A stretch of DNA of 64,000 nt from Pseudomonadota bacterium. Its GTDB lineage: Bacteria; Pseudomonadota; Gammaproteobacteria; Acidiferrobacterales; UBA6901. The translations under genes and the position numbers were made by a program. The notes beneath the pieces were generated by a model that ran no database searches, had not been told where the DNA came from, and saw only the letters and a list, made by a program, of their open reading frames with translations. The DNA is taken from positions 99,272-163,271 of the forward strand of contig JAKASJ010000003.1 in assembly GCA_021819085.1 (NCBI GenBank), written 5' to 3'. Positions 1 to 9,080 of this stretch are shown in pieces. Positions within the stretch are counted from its first letter, which is position 1, and every line of letters begins with the position of its first letter.

Positions 1-1
1 A

Positions 2-1903
2 ACAGGCGCAGACATTTTGGAGCGGCGTACTGAGGTCTCTGAATCGTTCGATACCGGCTCCGAATCTGCCGACCGCCGCGGTCAGATTAAGGTGCGGACC
101 AGCCTGCTCAGCAGGTTGGTGAACTACGCGGGTGAAGTGAGCATATCGCGTTCGCGCATGCAGCAGCAGATCTACGGATTCCGTGAGAACCTGGCGGAGT
201 TGAATCGCAATGTAACCAGGTTTCGGGACCAGATCCGCGAGCTGGAGATCCATTCGGAATCGCAGATCCTTTATCGTGCGGAACAGAGCCTTTCGAGTGC
301 TGGATCCGAGTTCGATCCGCTCGAGTTCGACCGTTTCTCCCGCCTGCAGCATCTTTCGCGCGGTCTGGCGGAGAGTCTGCACGATCTTTACACCATCCAG
401 TCCAGCATGGACACGTTTGTCGGCGAGGCCGAAACCGTGTTGCAGCAGCAGGCGCGTGTCAATACCGAACTGCAGGAAGGACTCATGCGGACACGCATGA
501 TCAGTTTTTCCACCCAGGCTGCCCGGTTGCGCCATATCGTTCGGCAGACAGCACGCGAGCTCGGCAAACGTGTCGAGCTGCAGCTCAGCGGAGCGGAGGT
601 CGAGGTGGACCGCACGGTGCTCGAGCGCATGATCGGTCCGTTCGAGCACATGATCCGCAACGCCATTGACCATGGTATTGAGGACGAGACGACACGCAGG
701 CGTATCGGCAAGCCGGCGATCGCCAAGATCAGCATCGATACGCGCCACGAAGGAAGTGAAATCGCGATTCGGTTCGTGGATGACGGCGCAGGTCTGAACA
801 TTGCGGCCATTCGGAAGAAGGCTGTCGAGCGTGGCTTGATGGCCCCGGACGCAGTCCTGTCGGACGAGGAGCTGATGCAGTTCATACTGGTCTCAGGATT
901 TTCGACGGCCAGCAAGATTACCCATCTTTCCGGTCGTGGCGTGGGAATGGATGTGGTGCACAACGAGATCAAGCAGCTTGGCGGCAGCATAACCGTGGAC
1001 ACCGTGAAAGGGCAGGGAACGACCTTCATCATCCGCCTGCCACTGACGCTTTCCATTGCCCAGGCCCTGATGGTGCATGTCGGCGAGCATTTGTTTGCCG
1101 TGCCTCTCGCTTCGGTCGTGAATATTCTCGAAGTGCCAGTCGAGGAGATCAACAGGATCTCGGAAGCGGCAAAGCCGCTCCTGAACCACCAGGATCAGGC
1201 TTATCCATTCATGCACCTCGCCGCACGTCTCGGGATTCAGGCACAGCCGCGTTCGACCAGGAAGGTGCCCGTATTGCTTACGCGCAGCGGATCGCGGCAG
1301 ATGGCCATGCAGGTCGATGCGCTTGCGGGTACCCAGGAGGTGGTAATCAAATCGGTCGGCCCGCAACTGAGCCGAATTGCCGGCCTGTCAGGTGCCACCA
1401 TACTTGGAGACGGGCGGGTGATTCTTATCCTGGATGTTCCCGGTTTGTGGTTGACGGAAGAGCGCCTGCACGTAGTGGCGCGCAGTGAACCTCAGGAACC
1501 GGCGTTCGTGGAGCGCCCGCCGCTTATAATGGTCGTTGACGATTCAATTACCGTGCGCAAGGTGACTAGCCGTCATCTGCAGAAGCACAACATGGATGTC
1601 TTGGCTGCGAAGGACGGCATCGAGGCCCTGGAGAAGCTGCGTGAGCAGGTTCCGGATCTGATGCTGGTCGATATCGAAATGCCGCGCATGGATGGGTATG
1701 AGCTTACTTCCAACGTCCGTTCAGATCCATTGCTCAAGCACGTACCGATCATCATGATTACCTCGCGTGCCGGGTCCAAGCACCGCGACCGGGCGTTGCA
1801 ACTCGGGGTTAATCTCTATATGACCAAGCCTTATCAGGAAGACGAACTGCTTGCCAATATCCGATTGCTTCTTCCGCGCGCCCGTTCCTATGACGTGGCG
1901 TGA
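2..1903 (+). CDS. chpA: ChpA/PilL-type hybrid chemosensory histidine kinase (3' part)
   Basis: This is the C-terminal part of a CheA-family hybrid kinase that signals to type IV pili (Chp/Pil pathway). The reading frame is open to the left edge, so the gene starts outside the window and the TTG at 17 is not a real start. Numbering from position 17, there is a helical dimerisation region (about 25-170), a GHKL ATPase with N box NAIDHGIED near residue 215 and G1 box DDGAGLN near 255, a CheW-like regulatory domain (about 345-480) and a receiver domain from about 505 (MVVDDS; phospho-acceptor Asp in LVDIEMPRMDG near 551). The missing N-terminus should hold the Hpt domains. Two CheW-type genes follow closely. 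The family call is secure; ChpA versus PilL is only a naming difference. Confidence 0.9.
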   Translation, partial: TGADILERRTEVSESFDTGSESADRRGQIKVRTSLLSRLVNYAGEVSISRSRMQQQIYGFRENLAELNRNVTRFRDQIRELEIHSESQILYRAEQSLSSAGSEFDPLEFDRFSRLQHLSRGLAESLHDLYTIQSSMDTFVGEAETVLQQQARVNTELQEGLMRTRMISFSTQAARLRHIVRQTARELGKRVELQLSGAEVEVDRTVLERMIGPFEHMIRNAIDHGIEDETTRRRIGKPAIAKISIDTRHEGSEIAIRFVDDGAGLNIAAIRKKAVERGLMAPDAVLSDEELMQFILVSGFSTASKITHLSGRGVGMDVVHNEIKQLGGSITVDTVKGQGTTFIIRLPLTLSIAQALMVHVGEHLFAVPLASVVNILEVPVEEINRISEAAKPLLNHQDQAYPFMHLAARLGIQAQPRSTRKVPVLLTRSGSRQMAMQVDALAGTQEVVIKSVGPQLSRIAGLSGATILGDGRVILILDVPGLWLTEERLHVVARSEPQEPAFVERPPLIMVVDDSITVRKVTSRHLQKHNMDVLAAKDGIEALEKLREQVPDLMLVDIEMPRMDGYELTSNVRSDPLLKHVPIIMITSRAGSKHRDRALQLGVNLYMTKPYQEDELLANIRLLLPRARSYDVA

Positions 1904-1970
1904 GTGCGGCTGTCTGCATCAGTGGCGATGCAGCTATGTACTGCAGCCATCGCGTCACGGAGAACGCTGA

Positions 1971-2414
1971 GTGGCTGGCGAGAACGAGTACCTGCGCATA
2001 GATTTTGGGGGCGCCGCCTTTCTGCTCCTGCGCCGTGCAAGCCTTGCTGTAGAGCAGCGTGAGAATCTTTTGGTTAACGAAGGTGGCGGTGCTGTCAGCG
2101 CATGGCGGGCTGCAGGCAAGGATCGCTGGCCGGCGTTTTGTCTGGACCGGAATCTGCGGCTGGTTTCCGGAGGTGGCTGGCAGTGTGCCGTGTTTCTCCA
2201 GCTTGACCCGTATCCTGTCGGTCTGGTTGCCGATGAAGTGCAGCTGCTGCCGCGGTCCGAGGTGCGGGTGGAACCCTTTACTCCGCCCGGGATTGCCCCA
2301 ACGCGCAAGGGACACCTGTTTTCCGGTGCTTCGGTCGGCGGTGGGCAGGTCCTGTTTGAGTTCGACCCCAATGTCCTGGCTGCCTTCCTGTACCGGTTAG
2401 AGGCCCCGCAATGA
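1971..2414 (+). CDS. divergent CheW-like protein of the Chp cluster
   Basis: A 147-residue soluble protein starting at GTG 1971, 67 bp after chpA. No family is certain. The stretch YPVGLVADEVQLLPRSEV (about residues 82-99) and the alternating hydrophobic strands resemble the CheW SH3-like fold, and genes of this size often sit between chpA and a chpC-type gene. The stop codon overlaps the start of the next gene by four bases (ATGA), implying translational coupling. The likely role is an adaptor between the kinase and a receptor, acting in the cytoplasm. The function is inferred mainly from position. Confidence 0.6.
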   Translation: MAGENEYLRIDFGGAAFLLLRRASLAVEQRENLLVNEGGGAVSAWRAAGKDRWPAFCLDRNLRLVSGGGWQCAVFLQLDPYPVGLVADEVQLLPRSEVRVEPFTPPGIAPTRKGHLFSGASVGGGQVLFEFDPNVLAAFLYRLEAPQ

Positions 2415-2899
2415 GCAGCCCAACTGTACAGCCGCTGCACGCTCTCGAGATACCGACCCAGGCCCTGTCGCTGCTTGTTCCGAGCGCTTGCGTCGCTGAG
2501 GTGGTATCGCATTGCGCACTCGCGGCGCTTCCGCTCGGCCCGGAGTGGGTCCTGGGTGTCATGGGATGGCGCTCGAAGCCAGTCTCCGTGATTTCCCTGG
2601 AGACCGTGATGGGCAGGGTTGCAGGTCTTCCTGACCGCTTGTCGGATCCAGACACCGGGCCGCGACGGCGCGGCACCCGCAAGATCGTTGTATTCTATCC
2701 TTTGCCGGGTCGAAAGCCGTGGGAATTCTTCGGGATTGTCACCTGTGCCGAGCCGCAATCGCACGTGGTCGATAGTGCCGCCCTCGCCGGCGCTGTCGAC
2801 ACCCCGAACAGCGGAATCATTGCCATGACCGTTCAGCTCGGCAATTCCGTGATGGCCATTCCTGATATGGGTGCGCTCGCGGCGGTATTGTATCCCTGA
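2411..2899 (+). CDS. CheW domain protein (ChpC-like)
   Basis: A 162-residue protein with CheW-domain features: LLVPSACVAEVV near residue 20, LPLGPEWVLGVMGWRSKPVSVIS near 45-65 (the usual G-x-x-x-W/R-G-x-x-x-P-V-x-x-L pattern), and a C-terminal strand pair ending in VMAIPDMGALAAVLYP. It would couple the Chp kinase to its receptor. The ATG at 2411 overlaps the preceding stop. It is the last gene of the cluster and converges on bioA with 70 bp between them. No terminator hairpin was seen there. Confidence 0.75.
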   Translation: MSSPTVQPLHALEIPTQALSLLVPSACVAEVVSHCALAALPLGPEWVLGVMGWRSKPVSVISLETVMGRVAGLPDRLSDPDTGPRRRGTRKIVVFYPLPGRKPWEFFGIVTCAEPQSHVVDSAALAGAVDTPNSGIIAMTVQLGNSVMAIPDMGALAAVLYP

Positions 2900-2969
2900 C
2901 CCTGTGCAGCGCGACCCGGCCGTACGACGGTGAGGCCTTGCAATCCCGTCCGTGCAGAATGCCACCGCT

Positions 2970-4319
2970 TCAGTTTTCCGTTGCCATCTCTATTCCTTCC
3001 AGCGCAATTACGCCCAGGCGCTCAATCTCTTCCGGGGTGATTACATACGGTGGCATGAAGTAAATGACGTCTCCCAGAGGGCGCAGGATGGCACCACGCT
3101 CAAGGGCGTGGCGGTACACCAGTCGACCGCGCCTCTCCTGCCAAGGGTAGGGTTCCCGGGTCTTGCCGTTCTTCGCCATTTCAACAGCGGCGATCATGCC
3201 GGTCTGACGCACCTCGCCCACATGCGGGTGCCCGGCGAGGGGCGCGACGGCGCGTGCCATGTGTGCGGCAAGCGTCCGATTCCGGTTCAGGACGTCGTCA
3301 TCACGAAAAATGTCGAGCGTGGCAAGCGCCGCCGCACAAGCAAGCGGGTTGCCGGTGTAGCTGTGGGAATGGAGAAACGCCCGCTGTGTGGTGTATTCAG
3401 CATAGAAGGCCGCATATATGTCATCGCTTGTCAGGCACGCGGAAAGCGGAAGATAGCCTCCGGTCAATCCCTTGCCAATGCACAGAATATCCGGGCGTAT
3501 GCCGGCCTGTTCGCAGGCAAACATCGTTCCGGTACGCCCAAAACCGACGGCAATCTCGTCGGCGATGAGGTGAACCCCATGTTCATTGCAGGCCTGTCGC
3601 AGAAGTTGGAGGTAGACCGGGTCGTACATGCGCATTCCTCCGGCGCATTGCACCAGCGGTTCGACGATCACTGCACAGACCTGATTTGCGTGCTGTTCCA
3701 GCGCCTGACGCATAGGTTCAATCATGCGTCGTGAAAAATCCGCGCAAGACTCACCTGCTTCGCGCAGGTAGCAGTCGGGCGACGGTACCGTGATATTTTT
3801 TTGGAGCAATGGCTCGTAGGTTTCGCAGTACAGCGCGACATCTCCCACCGACAATGCGCCCAGGGTTTCGCCATGGTAGCCGTTGCTCAAGCCGATGAAC
3901 CGCGTCCGTTGCGGGTGGCCGCAATTGCGCCAGTAGTGGAAGCTCATTTTCAGGGCTATTTCAACCGCAGCCGAACCGCTGTCGGCGTAAAAGCAATGGC
4001 CGAGGCCAGCTGGTGCAATCGCCGTTAGGCGCTCGGAAAGCTCTATGATGGGCTGGTGGGTGAATCCTGCCAGAATGACCTGCTCCAGAGATGCGAGTTG
4101 CGACGATATTGCGGTGTTAATGCGTGGGTTGGCGTGACCAAAGAGATTGACCCACCAGGAACTGATGGCGTCAATGTAACGTCGCCCGTCGAAATCTTCC
4201 AGCCAGACACCGTATCCGGACCTTATCGGGACCGGCGGCAGGTCTTCGTGATCCTTCATCTGGGTGCAGGGATGCCAGAGCACCGCAAGATCTCGCTTGA
4301 CCAGGGACGCGTTACGCAT
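2970..4319 (-). CDS. bioA: adenosylmethionine-8-amino-7-oxononanoate aminotransferase
   Basis: BioA converts KAPA to DAPA in biotin synthesis, using S-adenosylmethionine as amino donor and PLP as cofactor. The 449-residue product shows the BioA hallmarks: LWHPCTQMKDH near the N-terminus (substrate site), DAISSWWVNLFGHANPRIN, YHGETLGALSVGD, the cofactor Asp in LIADEIAVGFGRTG, and the Schiff-base Lys in CIGKGLTGGYLPLS. The start was set at ATG 4319 (MRNASLVKRDL), because an in-frame start at 4370 adds 17 residues not usual for the family. No Shine-Dalgarno is obvious. No other biotin gene lies in the window, so bioA stands apart here. Confidence 0.95.
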   Translation of the reverse strand: MRNASLVKRDLAVLWHPCTQMKDHEDLPPVPIRSGYGVWLEDFDGRRYIDAISSWWVNLFGHANPRINTAISSQLASLEQVILAGFTHQPIIELSERLTAIAPAGLGHCFYADSGSAAVEIALKMSFHYWRNCGHPQRTRFIGLSNGYHGETLGALSVGDVALYCETYEPLLQKNITVPSPDCYLREAGESCADFSRRMIEPMRQALEQHANQVCAVIVEPLVQCAGGMRMYDPVYLQLLRQACNEHGVHLIADEIAVGFGRTGTMFACEQAGIRPDILCIGKGLTGGYLPLSACLTSDDIYAAFYAEYTTQRAFLHSHSYTGNPLACAAALATLDIFRDDDVLNRNRTLAAHMARAVAPLAGHPHVGEVRQTGMIAAVEMAKNGKTREPYPWQERRGRLVYRHALERGAILRPLGDVIYFMPPYVITPEEIERLGVIALEGIEMATEN

Positions 4320-4609
4320 CGGTTCAAGATACAAGATCCCCGATATTGCATACAAGTGCTGACTCTTCACTCAACACCGTAGCCCGCCGCTTCAGCATCT
4401 GGGGCCGGTTCCGGCATATATTGAAATGGGGAGGCAATGACCGAGCCCGGTCGGACAGACGGTCAGGCATCTTTCACCGCCGAAGCGGCGGAATCCGTGT
4501 GCATATCCTGACTTGGAGTACCGGCACCCGTTGCGTTTGGGGCGCACCTCTGCTGTGATGGTGCTGTAAGCCACTGATCGCGGGTAGGCAATGCAAGGAG
4601 GTTATTACC

Positions 4610-5170
4610 ATGGTGCGCACTGAAACGCCCGTTTGCGATTTCGGCCGGCCGGCGCCGGAATTCGCCCTGCGGGGAGTCGACGGGAAGATCTGGACCCTGG
4701 CAGCAAGCCGCGGTGAGAACGGCCTGCTTGTCATGTTCATCTGTAACCATTGCCCGTACGTCAAGGCGGTACGTGATCGAATAATTCGCGATACCCGGGA
4801 GCTCCGGGGTATCGGGATCAACAGCATCGCGATCATGTCCAATGATCCCACGGACTATCCCGAGGATTCGTTTGAAAATATGCAGCGCATTGCACGGGAG
4901 TTCGACTTTCCGTTTCCCTATGTCTACGACGAGACGCAGGAGGTTGCCAAAGCGTACGGCGCTGTCTGCACTCCGGACTTCTTTGGGTACAACAAGGAAT
5001 TGAAACTTCAGTTTCGGGGACGCCTGGATGAGTCGCGCAAGGACCCCGTGCCGGGGGCGCGTCGCGAGCTCTTTGAAGCGATGAAGCAGGTCGCCAAGAC
5101 CGGCAAGGGACCGTTAGACCAGATTCCGAGCATTGGCTGTTCCATTAAGTGGATCAAGGAACCGGCCTGA
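4610..5170 (+). CDS. thioredoxin-fold (AhpC/TSA-like) protein
   Basis: A 186-residue cytoplasmic thioredoxin-family protein. It has the peroxiredoxin-like opening (PAPEFALRGVDGKIWTLAASRG), a CxxC redox motif in FICNHCPYVKAV near residues 44-55, IGINSIAIMSNDPTDYPEDSFENM, and a Cys-Thr-Pro-Asp-Phe-Phe cis-Pro segment (AVCTPDFFGYN). These match the widespread 'thioredoxin family protein' group of about 180-200 residues, which probably acts as a thiol reductase or peroxiredoxin of unknown substrate. A strong Shine-Dalgarno (AAGGAGG at 4590-4596) precedes the ATG. The next gene begins 9 bp after its stop, so the two are probably cotranscribed. Confidence 0.88.
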   Translation: MVRTETPVCDFGRPAPEFALRGVDGKIWTLAASRGENGLLVMFICNHCPYVKAVRDRIIRDTRELRGIGINSIAIMSNDPTDYPEDSFENMQRIAREFDFPFPYVYDETQEVAKAYGAVCTPDFFGYNKELKLQFRGRLDESRKDPVPGARRELFEAMKQVAKTGKGPLDQIPSIGCSIKWIKEPA

Positions 5171-5179
5171 TTCTTCGTC

Positions 5180-5587
5180 ATGGCTGAGGAGGTATTCTTC
5201 CGGCCGCAGGAGCTTGAGCGCACATCGCGCTGCCTGCCCGGAGCCAACTACAACCTCATTTACCGGCTGTTCCGGCGTGCAGCCGCTGATTGTCTGTTTG
5301 TGCCGATCCGGAACATGCAATATCTGGCGGTCGTGGACAAAGAAGAAGTAATTTTTTCTGACGGCGCGGGCGACCGGTCGATAGAGCTTGCATGGCAGAA
5401 TTTCCGTCCGCAGGCACGCAGCGCATTGACCGATTCGGTCCCTTATGAGGCGGTCTACTACGCGACTGGTGCGCCGCGGACGATGCTTCGTCTGCAGAGC
5501 GAGTTCCACCGAGCGTTGATTGAGCTGGAACGCAAGTGCATAGCCGCACCGCCTTCCGGTGCACGGATTGTCAAAATGCCCCATTAG
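5180..5587 (+). CDS. unknown conserved-looking protein
   Basis: A 135-residue soluble protein that I do not recognise. It has no signal peptide or membrane segment. It contains three cysteines (RCLPGANYN, ADCLFVP, RKCIAAPP), a central alternating strand region (MQYLAVVDKEEVIFSDG) and a C-terminal amphipathic helix (MLRLQSEFHRALIELERK). It sits 9 bp after the thioredoxin-like gene and 10 bp before the inositol-phosphatase family gene. This three-gene operon arrangement, plus codon use like its neighbours, argues that it is real. Confidence 0.7.
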   Translation: MAEEVFFRPQELERTSRCLPGANYNLIYRLFRRAAADCLFVPIRNMQYLAVVDKEEVIFSDGAGDRSIELAWQNFRPQARSALTDSVPYEAVYYATGAPRTMLRLQSEFHRALIELERKCIAAPPSGARIVKMPH

Positions 5588-5597
5588 GCGCATCCGC

Positions 5598-6398
5598 GTG
5601 GATCCGGATCTGACTTTTCTCCAACGCCTGGTGCGCGAGATTGCGCGCTCGGAACTTCTTCCGCGCTTTGCCGGCGTACGCCGGCGGACCAAGAGCGATG
5701 GCAGCACTGTAACCGAAGCCGACCTGGTAATGCAGGACCGGCTGCAGGAAGCGCTTGCCAGACACTGGCCGGACATCGACTTTTTCAGCGAAGAAATGAC
5801 CGGAACAGAACACCAGCGGTTGATAGGTAAGCGAGATCGCGCCCTGTGGTGTCTGGATCCGCTGGATGGAACCAGCAACTACGCCTGCGGGCTTCCGTTT
5901 TTTTCCGTGTCGCTGGCATTGCTGGTGGATGACAGTCCGTACATGGCGGTCGTATATGACCCGTCGCGCGACGAGTGCTTCAGCGCGGCGCGCGGCGCCG
6001 GTGCCTGGCTCAACGGGGTTGCCATGGGCGGGCAATCCTCGTTGCCGACCCCCATGAGCCGTTGTATAGCCGTTGTCGACTTCAAGCGACTGGCAGGACG
6101 GCTGGCGGCGGAGCTTGGATCGCATCCACCTTACGGATCGCAGCGCAATTTCGGATCGAGTGCCCTGGAGTGGTGCTGGCTTGCGCATCGGCGTTTTCAT
6201 CTCTATCTGCATGGTGGCCAGAAGCTGTGGGACTACGCGGCTGGCAGCCTCGTGTTCGAGGAGGCTGGGGGTTGTTTTTCGACGCTCGATGGGGAACCGG
6301 TTTTTGCATTGACTGCCGAGGCTCGCTCGGTGGTCGCGGCGCAGGATGTCGCGCTGTTCGAGGCCTGGTCGAAGTGGTTGGCTCAGGCTGGTCGGTGA
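5598..6398 (+). CDS. inositol monophosphatase family protein
   Basis: A 266-residue Mg-dependent phosphatase of the IMPase/CysQ/FBPase superfamily. Key metal-site motifs are present: SEEM near residue 60, LWCLDPLDGTSNYACGLPFF near 83-102 (WxxDPxDGTxN) and KLWDYAAGSLVFEEAGG near 213-229. The substrate could be inositol-1-phosphate, a histidinol-phosphate or PAP; sequence alone does not decide. The start was placed at GTG 5598 (reading MDPDLTFLQRLV), because the in-frame GTG at 5559 would overlap the preceding gene. With the two genes upstream it forms an apparent operon. Confidence 0.88.
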   Translation: MDPDLTFLQRLVREIARSELLPRFAGVRRRTKSDGSTVTEADLVMQDRLQEALARHWPDIDFFSEEMTGTEHQRLIGKRDRALWCLDPLDGTSNYACGLPFFSVSLALLVDDSPYMAVVYDPSRDECFSAARGAGAWLNGVAMGGQSSLPTPMSRCIAVVDFKRLAGRLAAELGSHPPYGSQRNFGSSALEWCWLAHRRFHLYLHGGQKLWDYAAGSLVFEEAGGCFSTLDGEPVFALTAEARSVVAAQDVALFEAWSKWLAQAGR

Positions 6399-7019
6399 CC
6401 TGCATTCATTTTAGATCCGTTCCGACCACAAATTCCGGCGCGCGGTATGGCAGCAATTGGTGCTGCAGGCAGTGGCTGGTTAGGGTGAACGAGGAGGGCC
6501 CTGTTTCCGGCGCGCGTCCGCGTACGGTCCCCGGCCGAACCTGATCCGCTCGACGGGATCTGTTTGGCGCTTTGTTTAGTTTGAGCCTTTGCCTGGGCGG
6601 AATGACTACACGGCGCTCATATATATATTTTCTGAATATGGGTATAAACGTACTTGCAGGGCAGCTATTGCCCAAACTCAGGCGCTGAGGGAGAATACCG
6701 GGCCGATTTTTGACCTGAGTTTGTGCATCGAGCAGCCGGCGGATGCTCCGGCGGCAATTTGTAAAGAAGCATCATACGAATTATAGCGATCCCTTTGGCG
6801 GGCATGAGCCATGGCTGGCGTAGCCAAGTTCCAGCGCCAAGGGGATTTTTGTTGTTACGGTTTATCTTGCGGTGACGGCCGCCTCCTGCGGGTGAGCAGG
6901 GGATGATTCCATTTGAGTTCCGTTGCTAAGGGGAAAGCCGGGGGCGGCGTTTGGCGCGCGTCGAGACAATGTAACCGAATTAGAGTGCAAGAATTCATTT
7001 TTTGAAGAGGATTTAGCCC
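6399..7019 (+). other. 621-bp non-coding stretch upstream of tkt
   Basis: No convincing gene is present; the short frames here lack family signatures and good start contexts. The region has an AT-rich patch at 6620-6660 that could hold a promoter, and a structured element with a U-rich tail at 6789-6857, described separately. The tkt Shine-Dalgarno (GAGGAT) lies at about 7008. Confidence 0.6.
6789..6857 (+). ncRNA. structured leader, attenuator or small-RNA terminator
   Basis: A 12-bp stem (ATCCCTTTGGCG at 6789-6800 with CGCCAAGGGGAT at 6835-6846, one G-U pair) encloses a smaller hairpin (TGGCT 6812-6816 with AGCCA 6822-6826). It is followed directly by TTTTTGTTGTT. The arrangement looks like an intrinsic terminator or attenuator on the plus strand, 163 bp before tkt. 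No reading frame is visible between the previous gene and this hairpin. It may therefore end a small RNA or regulate the tkt leader. It matches no riboswitch class that I recognise. Confidence 0.5.
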
Positions 7020-9038
7020 ATGTCAGCGAAACCCCAACAGGCATTACCCAGCCGCCGCGATCTGGCCAACGCCATCCGCGTCTTGTCGATGGACGCGGTG
7101 CAGAAGGCGAATTCCGGCCATCCCGGCGCACCCATGGGCATGGCCGATATTGCGGAGGTATTGTGGAATGATTTTCTGAAGCACAATCCAGCGAATCCGA
7201 AGTGGTTGGATCGCGACCGCTTTGTGTTATCCAACGGCCATGGGTCGATGCTGCTTTACAGCCTCCTGCACCTCAGCGGGTATGAACTGCCCATGGAAGA
7301 GATCAAGAACTTCCGCCAGCTCCATTCCAAGACTCCGGGGCATCCGGAATACGGCTACACGCCAGGCGTGGAAACCACCACCGGTCCGCTCGGTCAGGGC
7401 ATTACCAACGCCGTGGGCATGGCGATCGCGGAAAGGCTGCTGGCAGGCCAGTTCAATCGCGATGGCCACGACATCGTCGACCATCACACGTATGTATTTC
7501 TCGGCGACGGCTGCCTGATGGAGGGCATTTCTCACGAAGCCTGTTCGCTTGCCGGCACGCTCGGTTTGGGCAAGCTCATTGCATTCTACGACGACAACGG
7601 AATTTCCATAGACGGTCATGTCGAGGGTTGGTTCGCAGACGACACACCGAAGCGTTTCGAAGCCTACGGCTGGCACGTAGTGCGCGAGGTCGATGGTCAC
7701 AACCCTGAAGCAGTCAAGAAGGCGATCGTAGAGGCGCGCACTGTCCGCGACAAGCCTTCCATTATCTGCTGCAAGACGGTGATCGGTTTCGGTGCTCCCA
7801 ATCTCTGCGGTAGCCACGATGTCCACGGTACGGCCCTGGGCGAAGCGGAGGTGGCCGCAACGCGCGAGAACCTCGGCTGGAAGTATGATCCGTTCGTCAT
7901 TCCCGACAACATCTATGCCGGCTGGGATGCGCGTTCCAAAGGAAAATCGGCCGAAGAGGCATGGACCAGAAAGTTTGCCGACTACAGAAAGGCCTACCCG
8001 GATCTGGCTGCCGAGTTCGAGCGCCGCATGAAAGGCGATCTGCCCAAGAACTGGTCAACCAAGTCCGAAGAGTTCATCAAGGCAGTGGATGCCAAGGCCG
8101 AGACGATCGCTTCGCGCAAGGCTTCGCAGAATGCCCTCAACGGTTACGGACCGGTTCTGCCCGAACTCTTGGGCGGTTCTGCGGACCTGGCCGGATCCAA
8201 TCTCACCATGTGGAAGGGTTCGAAGGGCTTCAGCCGCACGAATTCGGAAGCAAACTACATATATTTCGGCGTGCGTGAGTTTGGCATGTCTGCAATCATG
8301 AACGGCATAGCCTTGCATGGCGGGTTCATTCCATACGGCGGCACATTTCTGATGTTCTCCGAATATGCACGCAATGCTCTGCGCATGGCTGCGCTGATGA
8401 AACAGCGCGTGGTATTCGTTTACACCCATGATTCGATTGGACTTGGTGAAGACGGACCCACCCACCAGGCGGTAGAGCAGACTGCGACCCTGCGGCTGAT
8501 TCCTAATATGTCGGTGTGGCGGCCATGCGATGCGGTGGAATCGGCAGTTGCCTGGAAATACGCGATCGATCGCACCACTGGACCCTCTTCGCTGATCTTT
8601 TCGCGGCAGAACCTGCCGCACCAGAAGCGCGATGCGCAACAGATCGCCAATATCAAGCGTGGCGGCTACGTTCTGAGCGACGCCGCCGGCAAGCCGGATG
8701 CAATCATTATCGCAACTGGTTCGGAAGTCGCGCTCGCAATGGAGGCGCAGAAGCTGCTGGCAGCAAAAGGACACAATGTTCGCGTAGTGTCCATGCCGTC
8801 GACTGATGTATTTGACGCGCAAGATGCGGCCTATCGTGAGTCGGTGCTCCCGAAGAGCATTACACGTCGTGTGGCAGTCGAGGCCGGTGTTACCGACTGC
8901 TGGCGCAAATACGTGGGGCTCGACGGGCATGTCGTGGGGCTTGACCGGTTTGGCGAGTCAGCGCCTGCTGGAGTCCTGTTCAAGCACTTCGGATTCACTG
9001 GCGAGAATGTTGCTAAAGCGGTGGAAGCGCTGGGCTAA
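7020..9038 (+). CDS. tkt: transketolase (Calvin cycle/pentose phosphate)
   Basis: A 672-residue thiamine-diphosphate enzyme that moves two-carbon units between ketoses and aldoses. In the Calvin cycle it produces xylulose-5-P, erythrose-4-P and ribose-5-P. Visible features are [28 protein letters not shown] at the N-terminus, the ThDP motif [22 protein letters not shown] near 162-183, the catalytic-half signature [19 protein letters not shown] near 465-485, and a C-terminal domain ending [16 protein letters not shown]. Length is typical for bacterial Tkt. It is the first gene of tkt-gap-pgk-pyk-fba, and the gap gene starts 42 bp downstream. Confidence 0.97.
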   Translation: MSAKPQQALPSRRDLANAIRVLSMDAVQKANSGHPGAPMGMADIAEVLWNDFLKHNPANPKWLDRDRFVLSNGHGSMLLYSLLHLSGYELPMEEIKNFRQLHSKTPGHPEYGYTPGVETTTGPLGQGITNAVGMAIAERLLAGQFNRDGHDIVDHHTYVFLGDGCLMEGISHEACSLAGTLGLGKLIAFYDDNGISIDGHVEGWFADDTPKRFEAYGWHVVREVDGHNPEAVKKAIVEARTVRDKPSIICCKTVIGFGAPNLCGSHDVHGTALGEAEVAATRENLGWKYDPFVIPDNIYAGWDARSKGKSAEEAWTRKFADYRKAYPDLAAEFERRMKGDLPKNWSTKSEEFIKAVDAKAETIASRKASQNALNGYGPVLPELLGGSADLAGSNLTMWKGSKGFSRTNSEANYIYFGVREFGMSAIMNGIALHGGFIPYGGTFLMFSEYARNALRMAALMKQRVVFVYTHDSIGLGEDGPTHQAVEQTATLRLIPNMSVWRPCDAVESAVAWKYAIDRTTGPSSLIFSRQNLPHQKRDAQQIANIKRGGYVLSDAAGKPDAIIIATGSEVALAMEAQKLLAAKGHNVRVVSMPSTDVFDAQDAAYRESVLPKSITRRVAVEAGVTDCWRKYVGLDGHVVGLDRFGESAPAGVLFKHFGFTGENVAKAVEALG

Positions 9039-9080
9039 CGATTTGAGATTTCCACTCAACTTCTGGGAGACTTAAAGGCA

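Noticed and set aside
2952-3734. A 260-codon plus-strand frame over bioA
   Set aside because: BioA motifs are complete on the opposite strand; this frame lacks a Shine-Dalgarno and similarity.
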